Origin: Zygnema cylindricum
Taxonomy: Eukaryota; Streptophyta; Zygnematophyceae; Zygnematales; Zygnemataceae
NCBI GenBank assembly: GCA_037447655.1
Contig: JBBHKE010002620.1
Span: 254,881 to 274,880 of the forward strand
Reading direction: 5' to 3'
DNA: 20,000 nucleotides
The notes under the pieces are model-generated. The model saw nothing but the letters and a program-made list of their open reading frames with translations, was not told where the DNA came from and did no database searches. Below, one piece after another: positions 1 to 9,500 of the stretch; the stretch's first letter is position 1, and every line of letters begins with the position of its first letter. Made by a program: the position numbers and the translations under genes.

Positions 1-27
1 TATCGACCGATGTGCTCAGTTTTATTT
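1..27. repeat. Direct repeat copy 1 of a 27-bp sequence (second copy at 504-530)
   Basis: The first 27 bases match 504-530 with a single difference (tgtgctcag here, tgcgctcag there). Similarity stops right after the shared TTTTATTT. The pair brackets a 476-bp segment full of TACCCGAC palindromes. That arrangement could be the flanks of an insertion, a recombination product, or two fragments of a dispersed repeat. The repeat is too long for an ordinary target-site duplication. Since the window begins here, the left copy may extend further. Confidence 0.7.
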
Positions 28-87
28 GGTCGCAAGAGTCAATTTTAGATACTCGAAATCGACAATTTTTTTTTTTCAAAATCTGAA

Positions 88-475
88 CACCTGATACCCG
101 ACCGGGTTATATCACGCTCCTAAATTGTTACCCGGTACCCGATACGCGTTTACGAAAATAAAAGTTAACTGAAACTCGATTTCTCGCGACTACCCGTACC
201 CGCCCGTACGCGTATAAGTACAAAATTAATGGTACACCGCCCTCATACCTTCCACTATACCAAGAGTAGAAAGTACAATATTGTTGGATAGTATGGACAG
301 TACAAAACCATCAATTTTTTCCGTCTTTTGCTTACCCGACCATACTCGATTTTTTTATTTTTTTTGTGAATCACCCGCCCGAATCCGGCCAGCCTCCAAA
401 ATTTGGCACCCTAATCCGTTCCGGATCTGAGGCGGGCGGTCGGGTAACAGTCGGGTACGGTTTCGGGTAACTGTT
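88..475. mobile_element. Probable decayed MITE with TACCCGAC palindromic arms
   Basis: The left part (about 88-220) repeats forms of TACCCGAC, TACCCGGTACCCG and ACCCGTACCCGCCCG. The right part (about 430-475) carries the reverse complements GGTCGGGTAAC, GTCGGGTACGG and TTCGGGTAAC. The two ends could therefore fold on each other, with about 200 bp of AT-rich loop between. No reading frame of note lies inside. Arrays of this kind occur in the subterminal regions of non-autonomous hAT-like elements, but I could not define precise ends or a target duplication, so the class is an inference. It could also be satellite-like debris. Confidence 0.4.
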
Positions 476-503
476 TGCACCTCTGACATGAATCGCAAAT
501 GGG

Positions 504-530
504 TATCGACCGATGCGCTCAGTTTTATTT
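504..530. repeat. Direct repeat copy 2 (partner of 1-27)
   Basis: This copy matches bases 1-27 with one substitution. It lies immediately left of a 65-bp spacer leading to the inverted-repeat element at 598-935. After the shared block the two sites diverge completely, so the duplication is confined to this short block. Confidence 0.7.
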
Positions 531-597
531 CCCTCTGGTAATGATCGAAAAAAATGAGCAGTTCAAAACTTCAAACTTTAGTTTATCATAGTAGGTA

Positions 598-935
598 GTG
601 TTGGGTATCGAGGACCCTTTGCCGATATTCGATATATATCGAATTTCAGGTACCCGATAATCGATATATCGCTTCGATATATCGAAAACCAAATTATCGC
701 GATATATCGCCGATATATCGTATCGCCGATATATGGAGCCATAAAAAAAATGAAATTCCCATTTTTTCCGTACGATTTTCCGTACTATGACTGTACGGAC
801 ACCCATTTTTTTGCGATGTATATCGCGATAATTTATGTTGGTCCCGGTACGATATATCGAGGAATCTGCTCGATCGATATTCGATATATCGAATATCGCA
901 ATTATCGCGATATGAATTTACCCGATACCCAACAC
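598..935. mobile_element. Short non-autonomous DNA element with GTGTTGGGTATCG inverted ends
   Basis: The ends are perfect 13-bp inverted repeats: GTGTTGGGTATCG at 598-610 and its complement at 923-935. Each is flanked by TA (596-597 and 936-937), which may be a TA target duplication or part of a longer TAGTGTTGGG terminus. Between them are many CGATATATCG-type palindromes (about 620-730 and 848-915), so the 338-bp unit could fold into a long hairpin. No transposase is encoded. TAGTGTTGGG-like ends recall hAT elements, but no 8-bp duplication is visible, so the superfamily is open. A near-identical terminus appears at 19985-20000. Confidence 0.65.
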
Positions 936-940
936 TAGTA

Positions 941-1476
941 CAACGCGCATCGTTATTAGTGTCAGCGACACTAGTTTGGGTTCTTAAAATTTTGATTTTT
1001 TTCCTCAAATAGGATACATGATTTTAATTTTTCCTTGACGTTAATTAAGGTACCGTACAAAATAGCGTAAGGGACGAATTACAATAATATTTAAATAGTG
1101 TGGTGTACGGTCGATGTCAGACCGTACATTAATGTACCTTTTCAAGTGAAAATTTTACAAAAAATGAGTTAAATCAGACGCGCACGCATAGGATCGTGCG
1201 CTAAAAAAACGGGATTGTTCTGACACCTAAATTAGTCTTACATGTACGGATATTTAAATTTCACGACGGCGTACGATTTTTAATATTTTGTTAGGATACA
1301 TATATTAATGTATATAATCGTACAGCGAATATTCCATTTTTGCTGTTCCCAAATTAGCATAAACGCCGAAATTAGAATACACCTTTTTTTTTTTTTTTTA
1401 ATTCTTAATTAGCGTCAATGACGTTATATTTACTTCCACACTATTTAAACTTTGACACTAATAACGATGCGCGGTG
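941..1476. mobile_element. Mariner-like MITE, 536 bp, TA target duplication
   Basis: Terminal inverted repeats of 24 bp (941-964 and 1453-1476) agree at 23 of 24 positions; the core is GCGCATCGTTATTAGTGTCA. TA dinucleotides at 939-940 and 1477-1478 fit the TA target duplication of the Tc1/mariner superfamily. The interior has no transposase frame and includes a T-run near 1386-1399. The element abuts the 598-935 element, with only TA-G-TA between them. High end identity but no coding capacity makes a MITE the best reading. Confidence 0.75.
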
Positions 1477-1478
1477 TA

Positions 1479-1837
1479 GTAGGGTATGCTGCATAAACAT
1501 GACTATGAAAAGCATAATTTGCGATTTGGCGTTACCTGTTGGTCACAAGGATGATGCTTGGCGTTATTTCATTGGTCACAAGAAATACTGTAGCTATATC
1601 TCACAAGCCTGACCGTACGTAATTATCCAGCGCCACAGTACCTGCGAACTGAACTGTTTCCTGTTGTAATTTATGTTTCGTGCTCACCAGGTGACGACCC
1701 TAAATTGAGGCACGTCTAATGATGCCTGTACGGACAATCTTCCCTACACGACAAATAATGAATGCGGAACATCTAAAAGATTTTCGACTTTTGGCTTTTT
1801 TCTCGAAACATTACGCAATTTATGGAGCAATGATTAC
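1479..1837. other. Gene-free stretch between two MITEs
   Basis: Short frames run through here but have no recognisable domain and continue into transposon sequence. I see no splice-supported coding segment and no RNA gene. The 14 bases gcaatgattactaa that end this stretch (1827-1840) recur at 3464-3477, beyond the next two elements. The composition resembles the surrounding repeat debris. Confidence 0.5.
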
Positions 1838-1840
1838 TAA

Positions 1841-2572
1841 GGGTGCGTCTCTGTGTGCCAAAGTAAGGGTTTTTTTCTGTCGTTTTCCTGGAAAACTTAG
1901 AGCCGTACCGCGTAAGTTTCAACCGTACAAAAAAATAGAAAAAAAGAGAAGTACATTTTGCGTCATCGTCGAATTTAAGATGTACTACATGTTGTCGTCT
2001 TGTGTTCTTCGACCCACGGCCACGCCAAAAAAAGTCATCTTCACACTTTTCTTTAAAATACAGGGTCGATGTGTTTTAAAACAAAGTATTTTTCAGGAAC
2101 AAATAAGAACACGTATTCGCACGTGGAATTTTTTTTACAAAAATTTCAAAGGAATTCAAGCGACGGCGAAAGGTACACTATTCGTTATATTTTGTCCGTT
2201 TGGGTCCATCAAAGTACACAATTTGTTGTGTTTTGTCGCGTTTCGTTTGGTACGGACTTTTCCATTCCAGGGGTCTGAAAATTCTGATGCCATTTGACGA
2301 AATCGTGAGAAATCTCTGAGGGCGCCCCAGCAAGTCGCACACGCAGCCTCGCATTCTTGCGACTTTCAAGGCATTTTTTTACAATTTGGTGCGTCATCAC
2401 AAATTGTACACTGTCGACAGCCGTCATGGGCATTGTCGACGTATACAATTGTCACGCCCTTAAGTGACAACTTCGTTTGGTACACATAGGGACACCCGAA
2501 ATCCGGGTCCGCCGGATCTACGCTAAAAAACAAAGAAAATTCTCTAAGTTTGAAGTACATAGAGACGCACCC
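1841..2572 (-). mobile_element. PIF/Harbinger-like MITE copy A, TAA target duplication
   Basis: The element begins GGGTGCGTCTCTGTGTG and ends with the complement of GGGTGCGTCTCTATGTA. It is flanked on both sides by TAA (1838-1840 and 2573-2575). A three-base TWA duplication and ends starting GGG are hallmarks of PIF/Harbinger (Tourist-like) elements. Along its whole 732 bp it resembles the reverse complement of copy B (2618-3375). Clear matches include the TTTTTTTCTGTCGTTT block (1867 onward), the GTCGTCTTG block near 1994, and 2390-2520. The overlapping 192-residue frame shows no transposase domain and no conservation in copy B, so I treat it as chance. Confidence 0.8.
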
Positions 2573-2617
2573 TAACTCTCTCGGCCATTCATACGTTATG
2601 GGTGCCAAAATTGCTTA

Positions 2618-3375
2618 GGGTACGGCCCCATGTAGTTGTAACTTAGCGTACTTAATTTGGATTTTAGCGCGGATCCGACGGACTCGGATTTCAAGTGTCT
2701 CTATGTATTCTCTCGAGATTGTTACTTACGTTTGTGACGACTGTATACGTCAACAATACCCGTGACGGTTGTCACCGTATACAATTTGTCTTTGCCGCAC
2801 CGTATTTTTTCGAAATTTTTTGAAGCGTCGCAAGACACAACGTAATTTTTGAAACGGTTTGGCATGTCGCGTGTCATTTCGTGACATCGTAGACGTAGAG
2901 CCTTGCAGCCGTGGCTGTACGACATGCCTTTGCGCAAACCTCGCCTGTCCGGCCACCATGACTTCGCAGATTTTTCAACTTTGCGTGAAATGAAACTGCA
3001 GCATCGAGACCCATGCAAAAAAAAACCGTACAAGGTACTACCGGACAAAACCCAGCAACCCTGTAGTTTTTTTTCGTCAAAAAATTTTGAAAAAATTTCA
3101 CTCGTGAAAAATTGTTTTCCTATTGGTGTAAACGGATTTTACTTAGCTTAAAACATATTGCCGATGTGTTTCATGATAAGTTTGACGATGACGTGATAGT
3201 GGGTCGAAAAAATGCAAGACGACAAATTTTCGTATATCCTAAGTTAGAGAATGACGTAAATTGTACTATACAAATTTGCGATTTCTTCGTACGGTCGCAG
3301 CTTAGGCAGTACGGCGCTAAGTTTGAAAGTAAACGACAGAAAAAAACCCGAACTTAGCCACATGGGGCCATACCC
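2618..3375 (+). mobile_element. PIF/Harbinger-like MITE copy B, TTA target duplication
   Basis: The left end reads GGGTACGGCCCCATGTAG and the right end is the complement of GGGTATGGCCCCATGTGG. TTA flanks both sides (2615-2617 and 3376-3378). The 758-bp interior aligns with the inverted sequence of copy A, for example GATCCGACGGACTCGGATTT (2672-2691) against the complement of about 2500-2519. Copies A and B are 45 bp apart. The different terminal sequences (TGCGTCTCT versus TACGGCCCC) but shared interior show two separate insertions of one family rather than one long hairpin element. No transposase is encoded. Confidence 0.8.
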
Positions 3376-3378
3376 TTA

Positions 3379-4440
3379 TACGTCGAGTCTTCGCTACATG
3401 ACAAATGCATGCTAGATTATACCCCCTAAAGGTTTTGCTGGTAATACTACGTTATTTACACTTGCAATGATTACTAAATATATGGGCCAATCATAAGCCA
3501 CTTGTCACTACTCAGTATAAGAACGGGGCCTTTGGATGATCCATTCCAGATACGCAACTGGAACTGTAAAACTGGACGCGGCCTCTCATGGAAATGGAAA
3601 GACCCGCCAAAAAACTGTTCACATTCGTTCAGATTTTGAACGGCGCCCGCACATCTGGTCAAAGTAGTACGGCAAGTAGTTGAAAGTCTCTAATAAGTGG
3701 TTGGAAGCGGGTAGAAGCCGCTCAAAGTTTGCTCAGAACTGTGAAAATTTGATCCGAGGCAATGCCGGTTAAAAATCCGTACGCCCGCCCTGGAAACTGG
3801 CAGTTGCTCCGACTCCAAATCTTTAACCGACTTTAATCGGACGCCGTCGAAATCCCGTCGACCAATGAGCCAGAGGAGTTCATTTAAATTGTTTAGGGAC
3901 GTTTCGCATGCCGGAAAAGTGTTTCAAAGCTCTTCAGCGCAAATGTGTAAAGCACGCAAAACAATCGGTAGATTCGTTTAACATGTAATTTTGGAAAGTA
4001 CAGTACTGGACGGATAATATAGGGTCCACGTTGGCACCACGTAAGCATACAACAAACCATCTCAAAGATTGCAAAAGATTTTGAAAGAATCTAAATGAAA
4101 CGTAATTGATTTCAAAGAGAGACTGTCATTGAAAAAAAGTTCATAAGTGATTTATCAGCTTTTCCCTGACGACAATAATGTACGATCCTTGATATCTATA
4201 CGATTGTGAATCGATGGCATGCGTACGGTATGTTGTTTTTGTCGACATGTGCAACTATCCTAATGAAGAAGACAATACAAATATAACCATCTGTACGAAA
4301 ACTCTTTCGTTCGTTTGACCATATACGGTCACATTTACCCAGCAAATCCGTATTTTTGTCTTTTCTAACGTACAGATCCGTCCGTTGGGTGGGACCAAAG
4401 AGGCTATTGTCTTGTCATTGGCCGGATAATGGCAGGTAAT
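3379..4440. other. Gene-free stretch, no confident features
   Basis: This kilobase has somewhat higher GC than the DNA after 4640. It contains only short frames; the longest is 62 residues on the minus strand at 3474-3662. I recognise no domain, no spliced gene and no RNA gene. Frequent CGTAC/GTACG words resemble the adjacent MITEs, so it may be older transposon debris, but I could not find paired ends. Confidence 0.5.
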
Positions 4441-4442
4441 TT

Positions 4443-4622
4443 GCCGGCTAGTACATTACGTTTACTGGCTGACGGCGTCGCTTGTAAAATAGTTAACGGC
4501 CGCGGGTATCGTTCTATACATTGGACAAACCTTCTTCTGCCGGCTTGTACAGTACGTGTAACGGCTGACGGCGTCGATCGTTTAAACACTTAACGGCAGC
4601 GGGTATGGTATATACATATTGA
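4443..4622. repeat. Two-copy tandem repeat, 96-bp period
   Basis: Copy 1 starts at 4443 with GCCGGCTAGTAC and copy 2 at 4539 with GCCGGCTTGTAC. Both continue through GGCTGACGGCGTCG, TTAACGGC and GCGGGTAT before copy 2 fades near 4622. The copies differ at scattered positions, so the duplication is not recent. Minus-strand frames in both are homologous only because the DNA is repeated. Confidence 0.75.
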
Positions 4623-5097
4623 ATCAAAATTTTGCTGCTGCAGTTTTTCAGCTTTACAATTCTTCAGCTTTGCAATCCTTGTCAAAGCTGAAATCCTGAA
4701 GCTGTACACTTAACAATTTTTCTGCCAAACCTTCTGCAGTTTTTGCCAGATTTTGTCATTTTTTTCTCTTAGTTTTTTCTGGCGAAATAAGCGTTTGTAA
4801 AAAAAAAAAAAAAGGACTCGCCAACAAGTCAATAGCAATTTATAGGTTCTTAGGGAATCTTAAGTTTCTATAAAAGGAAAAAAAGGTAATTTTTTTTGTG
4901 TTTTTTTGAAAATTGGTTAGAAAGCAATATTGCAGTCACTAGAATTTGAGCATTTATGTATTTTGTATTTTGACATCTCCAATTTTTATTTTTTGACATC
5001 TGTCTCTCTCCATTACAAGGGAAATGTATAACTAAAAACAATGTTTTCTTTTTGTAGATTCTTTATACTTTCTTTTATTTTTTTTATTTTGTGAGCA
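4623..5097. other. AT-rich stretch upstream of the gene, no gene seen
   Basis: This stretch holds a few copies of a CAGCTTTGCAAT-like word (4648-4700), an A-run at 4798-4813, and a TATAAAAG box-like sequence at 4869-4876. No protein-coding segment is supported. The TATA-like sequence is about 1.6 kb before the start codon, so it would be relevant only if the gene has a long or spliced 5' leader. Confidence 0.4.
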
Positions 5098-5410
5098 AAC
5101 TGAAAAATGAACAGAGAAACCTGAAAACTGAAAGAAAGCTGCAACCATAAAACAGAAAACTGAAAACTTCTCACTGAAAACAATAAACAGAAACCAGGAA
5201 TTTGAAAACTGAAAACTGAAAACTGAAATTGAAAACTGAAAACTGAAATTGAAAACTGAAAACTGTAAATTGAAATTGAAAATCGGACACTGAAAAATGA
5301 AAATTGAAATCTAAAAACGTGAAAACCGAAAATTGAAACTTTTATTTGAAACTGAAAATTGGAAAACTGAATTCTGAAAACTGGAAAACTGAAAACTTGA
5401 AAACTGACAT
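5098..5410. repeat. Degenerate minisatellite of GAAAACT heptamers
   Basis: About 310 bp are made of GAAAACT with variants GAAATT, GAAACT and GAAAAAT. The best stretch is 5206-5262. The minus-strand frame across it reads as a low-complexity F/S/V-rich string, an effect of the repeat rather than a protein. It lies about 200 bp left of the pyrimidine tract. Confidence 0.85.
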
Positions 5411-5591
5411 TAAGAGAATATAAGCTTTCAGTTAAGGCAGGTAAAATGACAAAGAAAAATTTCCAACCAGAAATATGACTCAACTTTTTTGTCGGATTCG
5501 AGAACCTTCCTATGCTCTCAGTTTGACTTTATTTTTCACTTCCTATCATTTTTTTTTTTTTTATCTAGTGATTGAAATAAATTTATGAATT

Positions 5592-6476
5592 GCCTCTTTC
5601 TCCCCCTCCCTTCTCCCTTCTCTCCTCTCCTCTCCCCTCTCTGCTCTTCTCTCTCCCTCTCTGCCCATCTCTCTCCCTCTCTGCCCCTCTCTCTCCCTCT
5701 CTCCCCCTCTGCCCCTCTGCCCCTCTCCCCCTCTGCCCCTCTCCCCCTCTACCCCTCTCCCCCTCTCCCCCTCTCCCCCTCTCCCCCTCTCCCCCTCTCC
5801 CCCTCTCCCCCTCTCCCCCTCTCCCCCTCTCCCCCTCTCCCCCTCTCCCCCTCTCCCCCTCTCCCCCTCTCCCCCTCTCCCCCTCTCCCCCTCTCCCCCT
5901 CTCCCCCTCTCCCCCTCTCCCCCTCTCCCCCTCTCCCCCTCTCCCCCTCTCCCCCTCTCCCCCTCTCCCCCTCTCCCCCTCTCCCCCTCTCCCCCTCTCC
6001 CCCTTTCCCCCTCTCCCCCTCTCCCCCCTCTCCCCCTCTCCCCCTCTCCCCCTCTCCCCCTCTCCCCCTCTCCCCCTCTCCCCCTCTCCCCCTCCCCCCC
6101 TCTCCCTCTCTCCCCCTCTCCCCCTCTCCCTCTCCTCTCCCTCTTCCCCCCTCCTCTCCCCTCCTCCCTCTCTCTCCCTCCTCTCCCTCTCTTTCTTCCC
6201 CCCTCTCTCTCCTTTTCTCCCTCCCTCCTCTCCCTCTCTTTCTTCCCCCCTCTCTCTCCTTTTCTCCCTCCCTCACTCTCTCTCCCTTTCTCCCTCTATC
6301 CACCTCGCCCTCTCTCCCCTCTCACTCGCTGTCTCCCTGTCTCTCTCCCTCTCTCCCACTCTCGCCCTCCGCTCTCCTCACCCCTCTCCCTCTCTCCCTC
6401 TCTCCCTCACTCTCTCGCTCCCTCTCCTTCTCTCCCTCTTTCCCTCTTGAAACACAGCCCTATCTCTCTCTCCCCA
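5592..6476. repeat. Pyrimidine tract built on the octamer CCCCCTCT
   Basis: The + strand is almost purine-free for about 880 bp. From about 5755 to 6100 it is a near-perfect array of CCCCCTCT; outside this it decays into CTCTCC, CCTCT and CTTTCT forms. The unit has mirror symmetry (CTCCCCCTC), a requirement for intramolecular triplex (H-DNA). The complement has regular G5 runs capable of G-quadruplexes, and the C5 runs could form i-motifs. The tract ends at CTCTCTCTCCCCAG (6464-6477), which looks like a splice acceptor just before the first coding exon. It may therefore sit in a 5' leader intron or in the promoter. Long S/P/L frames across it are artefacts. Confidence 0.9.
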
Positions 6477-6501
6477 GGGAAGCGTTCCCATTGGTGCAAA
6501 A

Positions 6502-6567
6502 ATGGCGAAAAAGGACCACGGAGAAGTGGTGCGGGAGGGTTTTTTTGGAATACCCCAATTTGCTTTT
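6502..6567 (+). CDS. Exon 1: start codon and cytoplasmic tail (residues 1-22)
   Basis: The ATG at 6502 has A at -3 and G at +4 (CAAAAATGG) and is the first ATG in its frame after a stop at 6448-6450. It encodes MAKKDHGEVVREGFFG and six more residues, then meets a good donor, GTAAGG, at 6568 in phase 0, matching exon 2. A charged N-terminus before a membrane segment fits a type II Golgi enzyme. The assignment rests on frame, donor and position only. Another upstream first exon is possible. Confidence 0.62.
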
Positions 6568-9500
6568 GTAAGGAACTTTTACTATTTACCTTTTACAAAT
6601 GTGTTTTTTACTACTTGCTTCTTTTTTATTTACTTTTTACTATTCCATTTCTTTTTGTGATTTGGGTTATGGAGTCTGAAATTGTGAATTGGTATTTTTC
6701 CGTCCGTGGAGTTTTTTGAAGCTGAGTTTGAGTTTGGTAAATGGGAATTTGAAATAATTTTATTTTACAAAATTGAAAAAAAAAGAGAAAGGGGTTTGTT
6801 GAAAGGGCATACACTGCACATAGTTTTTATTGAAAAGTACACCCATAGTCGGTGCGTATTTTTTAATAACACTAATTTAGTGCGTATTTTAACAGCACTA
6901 ATTCAGTGCGTTTTTTTTCAGCGTTAATTACACTATAGAGTTAAGTGGACCCATAATGAACCACGTGGCAAACTTCAGTTAAATAACTCTAATTCAATGT
7001 GTATATTTGTTTTTCTCGAAACCATAAAATAGTGTCAATAACATTATTTAATTTAAGTGGCCCACAATGAGCCACATGGCATAATAATGTGGTTATTGTG
7101 ATCGGACCATAATTTAGTGTGGTTGATTTCAATAAAAGTGTTAACACTAATAATTCACTAGCTCTTATAGCGATGACCGGTGTATTAGAGTTAGTGGATT
7201 ATTGGTGTTTAACCACACTAATTTATGTGTTGCCACGTGGCTCCTTTTGGGCCACTGAATTAATAAAGTTATCCACACTATTTTATAGTATGGCGTGGAA
7301 AAAAATATCACTTGAGTTATAAACTCGAATAGCGGTGCAAGGTGTTGTTGAGAGGGAGAGGGAGAGAGGAGAGGGAGAGGGAGAGGGAGAGGGAGAGGGA
7401 GAGGGAGAGGGTGAGGGAGAGGGAGATTGAGAAAGAGGGAGAGTTTCAATCTAAGAATTCAGTGTTATAGTGGGAAAACAACAATTTTTTGTTCTGTATC
7501 TTTAAACAGGAAAGAGAGAAGAGTCAGCAAAAAAATTTGTGCTAAGGGCAATTAAATATGAATGTTATTTCTTGATGAAAAAATAATTATGTTGTATGAA
7601 TTCTATAAACGTATTGAATAAATGGGCGAATAATACAATAGTAAAGAGGGAGATGGAGAAATGGGGAGTGGAGAGAGAAGAGGAGAGAGGGCAGAGAGGG
7701 GAGAGGAGAGGGGAGAGGAGAGAAGGTAGTACAAAATATGGTGTAGAATGGGAGAGAAAACGCTTTATTTGTCAGATGCATATGAGATGTTAACAAGTCT
7801 AATCTCTAATATTAAATAAATTTTGGGAAATTATAGTCATCGATAACTTTTCCATTAACAATTCTATTTTGCTTCTCTTTTGTTTTTTCTTAAACAGAGA
7901 CTAATTGTTGTTTTTGGAGTTATTACCTTCTTCTTTTTTGGATTGATGGTAAGTGGTTTTCTCCTAGAATTAACTTCTTTTGTGAATATTTGATATTGTT
8001 CACCGACATTCATAATTAATGTGGACTATCAATTGACAATTCTATTTTACATGAACAATTTCAAATCATCCTCTCATCATCTCTCACGTTGTCTCTCTCT
8101 CTTTCTCTCATACACTATTTCCCTCTCTCTCTCTTTTCTCGCTCTCATCATTTTCACATCATCTTCTCATTATCTCTTTCCCACTTTCTCTCTCGTTACA
8201 ACATCATCTTCAGATTTTGACTCCCTCTTGTTCTCTCTCTCTCTCTCTCTCTCTCTCGCTCTCCCTCTTGTTCTCTCTCTCTCTCTCCCCCCCTCCCTCC
8301 CTCTCTCCTCTTCCTCTCTCTCTCTCTCTCCCTCTCGCTCTCTCCCTCTACCTCATCATTTTCCCTTCATCTTCTCATCATTTTTTTTCATTTCTTCATT
8401 TTACTTGCCGTTCTCAACCAATCATTTCGGGGTTTTCAGGTGGTATACCATCAGTTAAGCGATGATGGTTCAATAAGTCTCGTTGGAGATGTAATGACAA
8501 CGGAATCTCTTATAAATGCAGTGAGTTTTCTAATAAAATTTATAGTTTTTCGAATGAAATTTATGGTTTTTTGAATGAAATTTATGGTTTTTTTAATGAA
8601 ATCTATGATTTTTTGAATGACATTTATAGTTTTTTGAATGGAAATTATAATTTGTTGAATCAAATTTAAAGTTTTTTGATTTGGGAAATAAGTAAATTTG
8701 GAAACACTATTTGGTGATTGCATCGACAGAAAATTTGTTCTTTGTTGTTGCCTCTTGTAGGCAAATTTTGAGACAAAGAAATGGATGGAATAGTTTTACC
8801 AGGTTTTACATATGACTTATTGAAGGAGTCATATGTGGGATATACAAGCATCAAAACGCTTTTTGGGCACAGTTTTATGGATTTAAGATCATACTTAACC
8901 AGATTTAGATGCAGAATTTATTGAACTTTTACACAATGAATTTACTCGCAGAATTGAGTGAATTTAGATGCAGAATTGAGTCAATTTAGACGCAGAATTG
9001 AGGGAAATTAGGCGCAGACTTGAGGGAATTTAGACGCAGAATTGAGATAATTAAGATGCAGAATTGTGTGCATTTAGACACAATGTCAAAGAAAGTTTTT
9101 GTGTAGTGGGGATGAAATTTAATTGGCAACATCAGATGCTTTTGTAAAACCACCTATGTTGTCTTTCTATTGTTGCACCTAATAATCCGTATTCTCAAAC
9201 ATTTTGGTTTTTTTTTTTTTCCTTTTGTTTAACAGACATCCCCTGCTCGAATCAATACTAAAACTCTTCTTCGAAATATGGCGTTTGAATTATCGACAAT
9301 GCGAAGTAAGTACTCAATTCCATTTTAGTCGTCCCCTAACGTATTATTATCATTATTTTATAACGTGTCATTATGTTATAATGTATCGTTATGTTTTTTT
9401 AACTTTTCGTATTATTATCTTCATGTATTTGTTTACATGTTATTATCATTACGTTTTTTTTGTTGTTGTTATAACTCTTATGACATAGATACTGTGTTGT

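Noticed and set aside
1719-2297. 192-residue plus frame, possible transposase
   Set aside because: It lies mostly in MITE copy A, shows no catalytic motif, and is not kept open in the related copy B.
3474-3662. 62-residue minus-strand frame with a gene-like W/S/G-containing segment
   Set aside because: Short, no splice support and no recognisable domain. It could be a transposon remnant but I cannot support it.
5585-6571. 328- and 286-residue S/P/L-rich plus frames and a 184-residue E/R/G-rich minus frame
   Set aside because: They are direct translations of the CCCCCTCT octamer array in different frames. All frames stay open because the repeat lacks stops; there is no domain.
8451-8723. 90-residue minus frame with FIQKTINF-type repeats
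   Set aside because: It is the complement of the 21-22 bp minisatellite in intron 3 and part of exon 3.
8761-8793. Candidate extra exon after the CTCTTGTAG acceptor (ANFETKKWME)
   Set aside because: In the required phase it meets TAG after ten codons and has no good donor. Exon 3 joins exon 4 cleanly without it.
8905-9085. CRISPR-like regular repeats
   Set aside because: Units are contiguous without unique spacers and lie in a eukaryotic intron, so this is a minisatellite.
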